From: Adiantum capillus-veneris
Lineage: Eukaryota > Streptophyta > Polypodiopsida > Polypodiales > Pteridaceae
Reading direction: 5' to 3'
DNA length: 64,000 bases
NCBI GenBank assembly: GCA_014529385.2
Contig: CM043952.1
Location: forward strand, 54,144,119-54,208,118
Shown: one piece after another, positions 46,871 to 57,178 of the stretch
Layout of the letters: each line of letters starts with the position of its first letter
Position numbering within the stretch: position 1 is the first letter of the stretch
The notes under the pieces: model-generated
The model's database searches: none
What the model was told of the DNA's origin: nothing
What the model saw: the letters and a program-made list of their open reading frames with translations, nothing else
Position numbers and translations under genes: made by a program

Positions 46871-47557
46871 ATGTTTGGAGTCCTTTTTCCGGGCCGTAGT
46901 TTTCCCATGGATGCAAGCAGCTTTGCTCAAATTGACAGCACTCATTGGGTGCTTGATATGAATTTATTTGTAGGTTAGTCCAGCTTCATGTGTTTCTTAA
47001 ACTGAAGCGCTTGCCCAACTTTTGTTAAGCCATTATTTGACCAGCTTATGATGTCTGCGATTGGGTCACTCACTAAGCAAAATTTTGCAGGAGAAGCCTA
47101 TGATCAAGTGAAAGAAATGTGCCTTTTTCTCCTGAATGAATATTCTCTTCCTCCAGAGAAGGCTTTGGCAGTGTATGTCCAATCTCCGGGATCCGCATTT
47201 CAATACTGTGGTGCCGTCCAACGTGCTTGCCCATCTGCTGTCCTGCCATTGTTGTGGCCCAGCCCTGGAAGTGGCCAGATGCAAATAATGGCCCCTGATG
47301 CAGCCCCTCTCACAGCCAAAATTGGCCTTTCAGTTGAAGATGTAATATCCCTCCCTTCCTTGAATGTTGGGCAACAGCAAAGAGTTGAAGCTCTTGCATT
47401 GAAGGTTGGGGAAAACCTTTTCAATTTTATGCAGTCTTTCTGCACTGTGGATGCAAACAGGCTTGTAGTTCCCATGGATATATTGGACAGATGGTTCAAG
47501 AAGTTTCAAGACAAAACAAAGAGGGATCCTGATTACCTCAGGAATTTCATAATGTGA
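46871..47557 (+). CDS. HIKESHI-like: HIKESHI-like (OPI10 family) nuclear import carrier for Hsp70, two exons
   Basis: Exon 1 is 46871-46973 and exon 2 is 47091-47557. The 117 bp intron has a GT donor (G|gttagt) and a tttgcag acceptor and splits a glycine codon, giving 189 residues, close to the ~190-200 of the family. The N-terminal start MFGVLFPGRSFPMDASSF and the sequence across the splice (NLFVGEAYDQV) match plant family members as I know them. Also conserved are LAVYVQSPGS, AKIGLSVEDV, VGENLFNFMQSF and the end PMDILDRWFKKFQ. Animal Hikeshi carries ATP-bound Hsp70 into the nucleus in heat stress by binding FG nucleoporins; plant relatives are linked to heat tolerance. The open frame starting at 47048 reads through intron sequence and is not the real start. 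There are no stops or frameshifts, so the gene looks functional. It is the only ordinary gene I find. Confidence 0.93.
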
Positions 47558-48000
47558 TAAGCCTATGATAGAAATTATGGAACGGGGGTGTGCCATATTT
47601 TGTTTCAACGGGTAAAGCTTGTGTGAAGCACAGAAGTGGGGGATGGTTGGGCCAGATGTTATTTATTGCTCAACTGGGCCGTGTAGAGAGAAGCAGATCA
47701 TTCAACAGATTCAGTGAGCGGCTTTTTGAAATGAGTGGCATTTAACTGCTGCTTGTACATCCGTGGAATTCAATTTATGGAAAACTTTTACTTGTCACCT
47801 CCGTTGCATTTATGCTATGTCATGTGTCACTCGTCCAAAGGTGCCAGTTGCTGTATATCCTAGCCATGTTTGGTTTACTAATATGCCACCAATGGATACC
47901 GTGGTCTGCTCTCCTACCTATGCCATCGATATGAGAGTTTATTTTGTTGTAATGATGAAATTATACTGTCCGAAACAGGGCCTTTGTTAACACGGGTGGT
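47558..48000 (+). other. Likely 3' untranslated and downstream region of the HIKESHI-like gene
   Basis: No coding motif. AT-rich stretches such as tttgttgtaatgatgaaattat near 47943 could serve in 3'-end formation, but no clear AATAAA is present. LINE-derived sequence begins near 48000. Confidence 0.4.
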
Positions 48001-50560
48001 GCAATGAGCTCTGCTTGGACAATATCATGCGGAACTGAGGGTGTTTGTTGGGAATGACACATCATAGCATTGTAAGCAGTGGCTTGTCACTTCGTGTCCA
48101 CAATGCGGTTGTGCGTCCAGGTGCCCAAACTAGTGCTGCAAACATCATAACGGGTCAGCCTCATGTATGAAAAAAGAATCCCTTCAAATGGGACTCCTAA
48201 CTATGTGCCTGTTGGCATAACCAAAATTGGATATCCTCTTGTGAGTTTGTCTACAAATGCACTCACCACACAGGAAAGCCACGTGTAGAACGTACCAATG
48301 AAAGTATCGTACCATTGTAGATCTCAACATTCCCCCTCTCTGGTAGCTCTACTCATGAAATGTCAAGGAGTGTGGAAGATCATGACCTTAGTTTCCCCAA
48401 GGTTCAGCTTTGCTTTGACAATATCATGTGGAGTTGAGGGTGGTCCGTTGTGAATGATGCATTATAGCATCATTATCTTTTGGCCTCTCAATGTGTCCAC
48501 AATGATGTTGTGAGTACCTGTGTCCAAATAGTTACTGCATACGTCCTAGCGAGGCACCTCTTTGTAGAGGATTCCTAGAAATGTGCCTAGTGGCATCACT
48601 AAAGCTACATCCCCTTTGGAGAGTTTGTCTCTAGTTGCACTTGCCATGGGAAAGCCACGTGTAGTACCAATGAAAGAAACTCCCAAGTTCACATAGGAGT
48701 CCACTTCTGACATGTTAAGACACAGGGAAGGTCATGACGAGTGTTATAAAAACAAGTGAAAGGGTCACGACGGCTTTCAAAAACAATAAGAAAGTGATAA
48801 AATTGTTTAAATTGGTATCAGTGTTTGAGAAAGGATTGCATCAGCTTAGTCGAGCCGATTGAAAAATGAGACTAGCTAGTTGCAAACCATGGTAAACAAA
48901 AAACGGACGAAATATGTAAGAAAGTCGTCCAAACATTTTGCAAATTTCAAAATTTTTGCTAGTATTTTCGGTTTTTTTCTTCGTGAGGAGGAAACTCGAT
49001 CAACAAAACTGCTTAATAAAAGAGACTTTCTTGAATGTCAACACTAATTGCTATAAAATGCAAAATATGTAAAGCCATGTGAAGTTGAGAAATGGAAGGT
49101 GAAATAAAAAGTAGTAGTTAATATATGTGTGTGTAGAATTTATTAGAATTATGCAAGGAAGCTTCACTATAACATTCTAAAACAATAATATGCAAAAAAA
49201 ACATATATGTTGTGTGTGTGTGTGTGTGTAAAATTTACTAAAATTATGTAAGGTGAAACTTCACTTTAACATTTTAAAACAATAGAATGCAAGAAAAGTA
49301 AAGACATGATGTGAAATGAAAGGTAAGTCCCCATTGTGCACTGAAAACTATGAAAGTCCCCCTAACCCAGCCCAACACTAAGGGTTTCTTTTAGAAAGCC
49401 AAAAACAAGGCTACATGTAAAATAACTAGCTAAAATTCTCCAAAAGTGGTTCTTGAAAGAACATGCCCTTCGATACAACTAGCCAATAAATGCAAGGAAC
49501 CTTCATTTTAAAGGCCAAAGAGTATAAAAGCTTTATTTTAAAGGTTTTCTTAAAAGCATGCCCTTGTTTTCAAGGTCAGGTTCTCATGTGGCAGGTAATA
49601 GTAGCCTTGTTTATAGCTAAGTAGAGTGATTAGACTCATCACCTGGGTTTCCTCAAGTTTCACTTTGAGGCCCCTCTATTGCGACTATTGTGGCATTGTT
49701 GGTGGTTTGTTGTGAATGATATATTATACCATCATAATACTCAGCCCATCAAGTTGTTTCCGCACTGAGGTTGTGAGCCCATGTGCCCAAACAATTGTTG
49801 CATACACCAAAGTCTTAAAAATGGACCAATTCTATTAAATTCCTAGCCATGTGCTTGGTGACATCGCTAGGTGGAGTCCTTCCATGTGCCCAAACAATTG
49901 CTGCATAGACCAAAGTATAAAAATGGACCCCTTGTATGAAATTCCTAGTGATGTGCTTGGTGGCATCGCTAAAGCAGCACACCCTTTGGTGACTGTCTCT
50001 AGCAACACCTGCCGAGTCGCCACAATAAAACCAGTAGAAGAAACTCCAAAGTACACCTAGGAGTCCACTACCTTGACACCATCCCTTCCAGTGTAAAGTA
50101 GTGTGGAAATTTATGACCTTGGTTTCCCCAAGGCTCACAGTGAGGCCCCACTGCATTCAAAACTCATCGAGGGCCTAAAAATGCTCTATAGGCCCTCCTA
50201 AGACACAAAGACCAAGATTATATCATTTCCATAAAGCATAATGTGGGCTAGTGTACCTGCTTAGGTCCACTCCCTTGCCTCCAATGTGAAGAATGTACTT
50301 TGTTATCTTAGCAATGTAGAGACCAAATAATCTTGGAGAGAGTGGACACCCTTGATTCACACTAGTGATGCTAGCAAGGGGCTCTGAGATATCACCCTAG
50401 CATCATACTTTCCTGATCACATGCTCATATAGGGCATTTGTGCCTTATATCATGTTTGATGGTATGCTCAATGATTGAAGATACTAGAAAAGTCTATGGA
50501 ATTGTAATGAGGGCTTTGTGGAAGTTCACAAAGCAACAATGTAGTCTCCTCTTCCGTGCC
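48001..50560 (-). pseudogene. LINE reverse-transcriptase fragments, three diverged tandem or dispersed copies
   Basis: Minus strand. The right copy (about 49630-50560) has RT motifs VNQGCPLSPRLFGLYIAK near 50345 and WGLTVSLGETKVINFH near 50110, then the post-RT region. Within that copy a segment of about 100 bp (gtgcccaaacaattg...gatgtgcttggtg) is doubled at 49780-49950. The other two copies (about 48007-48415 and 48416-48745) hold only the post-RT region and share gacaatatcatg, gaatgatgcattatagcat and aggaaagccacgtgta-type sequence. All have stops and frameshifts. The endonuclease domain and a poly-A tail are not visible. The stretch 48746-49630 between copies is AT-rich with TG repeats (49207-49229) and no gene. 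Confidence 0.72.
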
Positions 50561-51829
50561 TTTGCCTAATCATTAGAACGGCGCAGGGTGAAGATGTGAT
50601 CGACGATAAGATAGTCTCATCGAAATCCAGCCTCTAGCTATTGTTGTAGATCCATTGTCATCAATTATGTTTTCATGATTTTTGAGTGCTTTTATGAGAA
50701 TTGTGACTCGAATATAGTTTTAAGTCATTCTCTAGATAAAAGTAAAAAGTACAAAGAAGAATTTGATTTTCAAAAAGCAAGTGTTTTTTTTGTTATTTTA
50801 TCAAAGAGGAAATTATAAACTGAAGAATCCTTGCTTGCTATAATTAGCTCAAGATTATGCAAACTAGCCAACCTTTCAAAGCAAGCATTTAACATGCTTA
50901 GATTTCAAATTCGAGGATAGATTCTTGATTGTAGAATCATCCTCTCAGAGAAATATTAAAAAGTACACCAAAATTTGAATAGCACTTTTCCTTTTTATGT
51001 AGAAAGTGACTAAAATTCTATATTCTAGTCTTTCTCTTTGATTGAAGGGAAAAAAAGCCTTAAAAAATGAGCCTTGTGCACCCCTCCAAGGCTATCATAA
51101 ATCATATGTTTCTTGCAGCCCTCTTGTGAATCTGCAATCAACACAATGTCATCAAATTCTAGGGATAAAGGCATTATTAACATGGTAGATATCACATTTC
51201 TTTTTCCCTCCTTCAAAGTCATTTATCAAAGGGTGCTAGTGTAGGAGTGTGGGCAATCTTTCTTCAATTGTATGGTGCTTCTACCCATACAATTTTGTGA
51301 CATCATAGATCAGATAGCAATTTACAATGCGATATCTCCCTTAGAAAAATGATGTTGCTGAGAGGAAAATAGCTCGATTATGGAACAACATGATGTATGT
51401 CAAAAGCCAAGATTTTTCACATGCATTTTGGCTAGAGATTTTTGGGAGATTATTATGTATCTTGTGTAGTACTAACAAGTGTCCTTCTAAAGCCTTGTCA
51501 ACTATCACTCCATACGAAGCTTGGCATGGAGAGAAGCCTTAAATTGCTTGTCTTTGGTCGTTTGGCCAACTCATGCCATCCACATTCTACTTGTATCTTG
51601 ATTAGACAAGATGTAGCTTTTGTGGATGATGTTGTGCTCCCATTGCTGTACCGAGGAGATAAATGTTCGCTCAGAGGCCATGTATGATGCAATGTTGCCT
51701 CTTTTTATGCATGGAGTATTATGAGGTAGGAAATCAATCTATGCATGTTGGAGATGATGTCATACATCATCTTGACTGACATGAGGAAGTGCATGTAAGG
51801 TAACCTCATACTTTTATTCAAAAGGGACA
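50561..51829 (-). pseudogene. Further LINE RT fragment and AT-rich filler
   Basis: At 51025-51222 the minus strand reads LSLEFDDIVLIADSQEGCKKHM, the RT catalytic region (normally FADDIVL.A.S.EG) with the alanine replaced by a phenylalanine shift. This overlaps in function with the 50150-50400 copy, so it comes from a separate copy. The rest (50561-51024 and 51223-51829) shows no recognisable coding sequence. Confidence 0.55.
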
Positions 51830-52565
51830 AGAAAAAAAAGCGTGCATACTAAAGAAATGTTTGCTAGTTTAAATGGAGTTGCTTTGCTTGGTATTGGAAG
51901 ATTTATGCTAATTTGTTGCAAATGGATGTTAAAATAGTCCAACCAAGATCATTTTGTATGTAAGGAGTGTTGAGGATGTACTTTTGATTATTGTTCTCTA
52001 TGTAGACTCCATGTTGCTCAATAGACTATAAAGAATATTGTTAATGTTAAGATTGATTTGACTACTTTGGAGATGCAACACTTGGGACTCACATCGTTAG
52101 TTGGCCATACAACTGACACAATATGATGGAGGTATTAATTTATTCTACAAGTTTATTGAGGCAGTATTACATAGATTTGGTTGTAAGGATTGTAATGCTA
52201 TAACTACTCATATGGACACAAGCTTTAAGCTTATCTTCATGATATGGGAGAACAATTTGATGTTGATCTCTATTAACATGCAATAAGTCCTCTCATTTTT
52301 GTATGTGTTTTGATATCAGATAATATTATAGTCAACCTAGCTAGCATGGTAGAATATCAAGCGGATGTTTAGATACTTGAGTGGCATTATATATTCAAAG
52401 TTAGTTTATCCAAGGAGGGATCATTGATGACAGATTTACATTCATTTTAGGATGTATCACAACATTACTATGATGCTTGTGTGTCCAGAAGTGGTTTTTT
52501 CTTCATGCTTTATAGGTAATGCATACCAGGGTTGAGAAAATAACAACCTATTGTCACCACTTATT
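51830..52565 (+). pseudogene. Ty1/copia RT-RNase H relic (plus strand)
   Basis: The broken frame contains VEDVLLIIVLYVDSMLL (catalytic YVDD changed to YVDS), LTQYDGGINLFYKFIEAVLHRFG and, further on, MTDLHSF and SRSGFFFML, in the same order as element A (QCDGGIALCQKSYIETLLCKFG, PPDLHAFSDSDW, TSGFCFMLGS). Many stops. It ends abruptly at about 52565, where an antisense LTR begins. Confidence 0.75.
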
Positions 52566-52776
52566 GAAGAGTGTGTGTGCACAGATGCATGCGTGCACGT
52601 TGCGGTGTGTGCTTGCAAGAAGGGGAGAAGGAGAGAGTAGACCATGTGTGGGTATAGCAAGACTCATAATGAGCTACTCCTTATTGTTGTATATATGTAC
52701 AACCTATAAGGTGAGTAGTGGGCGGACGCCCATAACCTAGAAAATCGAGCAAGGCACATGCGCCTTTACCCCAACA
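52566..52776 (-). repeat. LTR related to that of the gag-only element (left edge approximate)
   Basis: Its right edge is at 52776, where the complement reads TGTTGGGGTAAAGGCG. This follows a polypurine-like cctttaagtgggata, nearly the same as the edge at 56984 (cctttaagtgggaggTGTTGGGG). The left edge is inferred from the loss of copia homology. It contains tgtgtgtgcacag near 52570. Confidence 0.6.
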
Positions 52777-53208
52777 ATATCCCACTTAAAGGCAAATGTG
52801 CCGATAAGTGGGTCCTACTAGCAAAACTACTAGTATGTACAAGAAAAACAGGTGAGAGCCTTTCTCAACCTATGTCCATTGTCTTGCTCAGTCGATCTAT
52901 ATGCAGTCATATCAGCTCTATTGATGGTGAGTGTGTGTATCCATGCTAGAGCTTGCATATAAATCTTGCAGACTACTCTGTATGGTCTTCAAAACTTTAC
53001 TCTGCATCATGCTAGTGCCAGTCACCGTATGATTGACAATCCCTGTTGCAAATGCTACTACTGCAGCTTTTCTAGGTCACACCTTGATGCTCGTAGGTCG
53101 TATATGAAACACCTGAACGCTGACAAAATCTGTGCAAACGTGGTTGTACTCGCCTCCCCTGTGCTATATGATGGCTTATGTCAAGAGAGCCAGTGAACAT
53201 CTTTGTAG
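52777..53208 (-). other. Interior 3' remnant of the element whose LTR is at 52566-52776
   Basis: A stretch of 430 bp between that LTR and copia B, ending in the polypurine-like tract next to the LTR. A short piece at 53190-53210 (DYKDVHWLS) resembles copia RNase H but belongs in sequence to neither clear neighbour. No longer frame is seen. Confidence 0.4.
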
Positions 53209-54276
53209 TCTTGAGCCTCACAACTGGAAGTGGCCATAGTAGGTTGCTTCTTGCTCAACCATGAAATACATGAACTGCCAAGCATGAAACAAAAACCACT
53301 TGTGTAAACTTGCGTGTCAACCAGCCCAATTTGAGTCCAAAAAAGAATGTAAATCTGGCGGCAATGATCCCCCCTTGGGATAAAACAAGCCAAGATGCAA
53401 AGTGCCACTCAAGTAGTGAAAAATCCTCTTGACTGCCTGCCAATACTTAGACCCTGGGCTATGCGTAAATCTGCTGACATGTGAGACTGCAAACTGAATA
53501 TGTGGCCTCGTGTTGCATACATAAATGAGGCAGCCAACAATAGTTTGGTAAAGAGTGACATCATCAGAATCACCAGCATCATGTAAACTCAACTGCAAAC
53601 CTGTTTCGATGGGAGTGGCAATAGGTTTGCAATCCTCAAGTCCAAACTTACATAGTAATGTCTCTATGTAACTTTTCTGACACAAGGCAATACCACCATC
53701 ACACTGCTTAAATTATATGCCCAAATAATGATGCAACAACCCCAAATCTTTCATCTTGAAAGTAGCATTCAAATCAGCCTTAAATTCAACAATATGTGCC
53801 TCATTGGGAAGAATGATCAGCATATCATCCACATAAAGAACAACAACGAGAAGTACATCGCCCTCACACTTGACATATAATGTGCTTTTTGTTGGATTGT
53901 TACAAAAGCTTCGTTTGACCAAATGAGTGCCAGCTTTCTCATACCAAGCACGGGGAGATTGCTTCAACCCATACAAAGACTTCTTACATCTACACACTTT
54001 GTCCTCTTATCCTTTCTTGACAAAACCACGAGGCTGCGTTACATATACTTCCTAAAAAAAATGTCACCATTCAAGAAAGCCATAACAATATCGGATTGAT
54101 GTACATCCCAACCAAAACGAGCTGCCAATGCACATAGAAAACGAACAATAGTCATACGGCAAGTGGGAGCAAAAGTTTCTTCATAATCTATGCCTTTCTG
54201 CTGCGCATAGCCTTTTGTAACAAGTCGAGCCTTATGGTGATCAACCTACCATCCAGCTTGCGTTTCAACTTGTAAA
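53209..54276 (-). pseudogene. Copia B, second part: RT and RNase H, left of the nested insertion
   Basis: The minus frame continues from the break at YKLKRK (54260) through SLYGLKQSPRAWYEKAGTHL near 53960, the catalytic YVDDMLI near 53815 and YIETLLCKFGLEDCKP near 53650 to RNase H (FCFMLGSSCISWL, TSSCEA) near 53220. It is then truncated, so the 3' end and 3' LTR are missing. Stops at 53713 and near 54000, with a frameshift in the 54060-54200 region, mark it as dead. It is closely related to element A. Confidence 0.9.
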
Positions 54277-54464
54277 TGTTGGGGTATAGGCGTCTGTGCC
54301 TTGCCCGGCCGCCCAGAGTCTGGGTGCCCACTGACTTGTATACCTTATACATAGCATAAGTGTATAGGGGGCTGCTCACTCTTTGAGTCTCCCCACCCAC
54401 ATCGTGTGTGTATCTCCTTCTCTCTCTCTCACTCTCCGTCTGTGGTGTTGCAAGTTTCCTCACA
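54277..54464 (+). repeat. 5' LTR of the gag-only element
   Basis: 188 bp from TGTTGGGGTATAGGCG to TTTCCTCACA. It matches the 3' LTR closely except for the last 17 bases, where only about half the positions agree. Confidence 0.85.
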
Positions 54465-54909
54465 GGTGGGAGGATACAATGTATGCCTTATGTGGTTTGA
54501 TGCTCAGGGAGACTAATTTGATTGCATTTTGAGCTCGGCAATGTATGCCTCGAGCATGTTTTTTGGCAGTCACAGGTAGAGCAGATATTTGTGTACTAGA
54601 TTTGCAGGTGTTTGCAATGATGTATGCAAAGTGTGGCGATTGGTACATGCATTTGGAGTGCGGTTTGATGCGCTTTGATTGCTCATGGTTTTGAGAGTGC
54701 ACTAAGTTTGGTTACTGGTTTTGTGGCCGTTTTACTAACGAAACTCTAGCGAAATTTTCCCAGGAGTTTTATGCGTATCATTTATGCGATCTAGGTAGAG
54801 ATTGCAGGTTGCACTCAACATTTGCATGCGGTGTTCTCTACAGGTGGGAGATTTGTGCGTGTGTATGCATCGAGACCGCACAGTGTGGGCTTGGTGATTA
54901 GCTCACAGA

Positions 54910-56904
54910 TTGCAGTGTGATACTAGAGCATGCGAGGCTTGTATTGACATTGCGGGAGCTCTATTTTGGAGTGTGTCTCACAGGTTTTACATTGTGTTTC
55001 TGGCCATATTTGTAGACAATTTCCAAGTGTTGTTGGTGAGGTGGTTTTGCTTTCTAGTTTGCTACATTGTGCTCATGGCAGAGACAGGTGATCGATCAGA
55101 TTGTGACCTCTCACAGATGCACGTGTTTGATGGGTCAGACTTTGCGGCATGGAGAGAGTGTATGCTTGATGCATTGACACAGCGAGGGTTGCATCGACCA
55201 TTGAGTGGTGATGCAGGTAGACCTTCAAACATGTCTGACGATCAGTGGCAGGAGCTAGAGGAGATGGCACTATCTACACTCTCTTTGCACCTTGTGGAAT
55301 CTGTATATGCTCTTGTTATGTATGAGACTACTTCGAGAGCACTTTGGCGCAGATTACATGATATGTATGATAGATCTGAGTCATCACAGACTTGTGTGAG
55401 ACATGTACATTCACAAGCACGCTGACATGTGACATGTTGGTATTGTGGTCATTCTGGACACGTTAGACGGCGCTGTTTTCGTCGTATGCGACATCGTAGG
55501 AGACATGGCAGTCTCAGAGATGTATGTAGTGATGCCATGGACTCAGTTGCTTTGACAGTTGAGGCACATGTAGTGTCGGAGTATACTAGTGACGGGGATG
55601 TCACTTTTACCTCGAGCTACACACGAGATGCTATACATGTGGATAGTGCACTCCCTTCGTAGTGGTTGCTAGACTCAGATGCTATGTTTCATGTCACGCC
55701 GCATCGTGCATGGTTTTGTAGCTATTCTAGCGGGATGCTTGGCAGTGTACGTTTGACCGATGGATCGGTGCATGCGATAGCAGGTGCAGGAGATGTGAGA
55801 CTGTCATTACCGAGTGGTGCATCTTACTTGTTACGACATGTGCGCTATGTACCAGATTTGACAGTGAGTTTGATCTCGATTGGTCAGCTTAGAGATTGTG
55901 GATGTCAGATTTCGCTACGAGAGCGAGATTTTGTGATGCATTTGGGTTCGCTAGTGATTGCGAGAGGTGCCAGGAGTGGTACAGGTTACCCATTGCATGT
56001 GGATCACGGGAGAGACGGTGTTGTCTCTGTGATCATGCAGCCACATAGACAGCGAGAGAGCAGGCGAGTCTCTTTTGCTCATGGGTTGCAGGGTGCTTTG
56101 CATGGGGTGCAGAGTAGTGAGCTCGTTGTGCACACAGTTGGGGCACAACTTGAGCAGTCACACAGAGAGGTGACAGAGTCAGACATGCATGCTTTGCTAG
56201 TGACTGAGCAAAGCAGAGAGTCAATTGTGCAAGATACTTCTATGCAGGATAGATAGGTAGAGCGGTCTTGCTCTAGTGAGTCACGACAGGAGGACGTTGT
56301 GCAAGAGTCTATGCATACGGAGTTAGAGCATGAGAGCTCTAGTGAGTCACAGCAGATTGAGTGGTCATGTTTGCAGTGGATGATTGCAGAGGAGACAGAG
56401 ATGTCAGCGATTATGCAGTCATTCCTTTCTATGCTCGACAGTGAGCATGGGGATATAGTTGTGCAGGATATGTCTTCCAACAGACATCTAGAGCAGCTGG
56501 TTTGCTCTGAGGTTGCACGACAGGTTGATGCGTCTTTTGCGGACAGTCAGGAGATGCATGTGGCTGACACGCCTTGTCAGTCAGAGATGCCTATTGCCAG
56601 GGATATATATGTTGATGCATGCTCTGTAGAGCTAGCAGGGCCCGCTAGCATTGCATCGGCATTCGGTGGTCTCATGTATGAGATGTTGATCTTGAGACCG
56701 GATATCGCAGTTGCAGTGGGAGCATTTGTAGTTGGGGTTGTCAGTTGTTTGTTGACTGATGATGGCATAGTGCACGAGGGAGATATGCAGGTATTGCGTA
56801 CATACTTGCAATACGTGTGCGGTACGTCTGGTGGTGTATGGACTTACACGGGAGCAGGACAGCCGGATGCACACGATCACAACCAGCCAATGGGCATCGA
56901 TTGA
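54910..56904 (+). pseudogene. Gag-protease-RT-remnant open frame of the gag-only element, with three internal stops
   Basis: One reading frame (665 codons if the stops are ignored), interrupted only at 55423, 55660 and 56254. The Gag proper probably begins at the ATG at 55075 (MAETGDRSDCDLSQMHVFDG), with the copia Gag motif FAAWRECMLDAL and ALWRRLHDMYDRS. The zinc knuckle CWYCGHSGHVRRRC lies near 55435. The protease starts WLLDSDAMFHVTPHR near 55663 (DSGA changed to DSDA) and continues RHVRYVPDLTVSLISIGQL. The last part (GGLMYEMLILRPDIAVAVGA near 56665, VLRTYLQYVCGTSGG) corresponds to the RT end (VG.L.Y....RPDI..AV). Integrase and most of RT are missing, yet the joins keep frame. Acidic and Ser/Gln-rich sequence fills 56050-56600. 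Confidence 0.85.
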
Positions 56905-56983
56905 GAGCGGTTTTCTCTCACCTTTTGTAGTCTTTAGACTAGGTTCCCTTGCTTAAAGGCACAGTCGCCTTTAAGTGGGAGGT

Positions 56984-57173
56984 TGTTGGGGTATAGGCGT
57001 TTGTGCCTTGCCCGGCCACCCAGAGTCTGGGCGCCCACTGACTTGTATACCTTATACATAGCATAAGTGTATAGGGGGCTGCTCACTCTTTGAGTCTCCC
57101 CACCCATATCTGTGTCGTGTGTCTCCTTCTCTCTCTCTCACTCTCCGTCTGTGGTGCTCCCCGATCCCCTTCA
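56984..57173 (+). repeat. 3' LTR of the gag-only element
   Basis: 190 bp, TGTTGGGGTATAGGCG to GATCCCCTTCA, then GTAAA. The polypurine tract lies immediately before it. Confidence 0.9.
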
Positions 57174-57178
57174 GTAAA

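Larger units (their letters stand above)
54277..57173 (+). mobile_element. Non-autonomous copia derivative with LTRs, Gag, protease and RT remnant (TR-GAG-like)
   Basis: A complete 2.9 kb element: LTRs at 54277-54464 and 56984-57173, perfect 5 bp duplication GTAAA (54272-54276, 57174-57178), polypurine tract tttaagtgggagg before the 3' LTR. The insertion cuts copia B Pol exactly between the MWVY and KLKRK codons on the opposite strand. The interior keeps Gag, zinc knuckle, protease and a fragment near the RT C-terminus, but has lost integrase, the RT catalytic region and RNase H. No clear TGGTATCAGAGC primer site follows the 5' LTR; the nearest resemblance is tggtttgatgctc at about 54489. Confidence 0.93.

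Noticed and set aside
47048-47557. Single-exon reading of the HIKESHI-like gene starting at 47048
   Set aside because: The first 14 codons come from intron sequence. The conserved N-terminus is in exon 1 at 46871-46973, with proper splice signals.
56299-56904. Separate 201-codon gene with a hydrophobic segment (DIAVAVGAFVVGVVS) as a membrane protein
   Set aside because: It is in the same frame as the upstream Gag/protease pieces and the hydrophobic part matches the copia RT tail (RPDI..AV), so it belongs to the element polyprotein.
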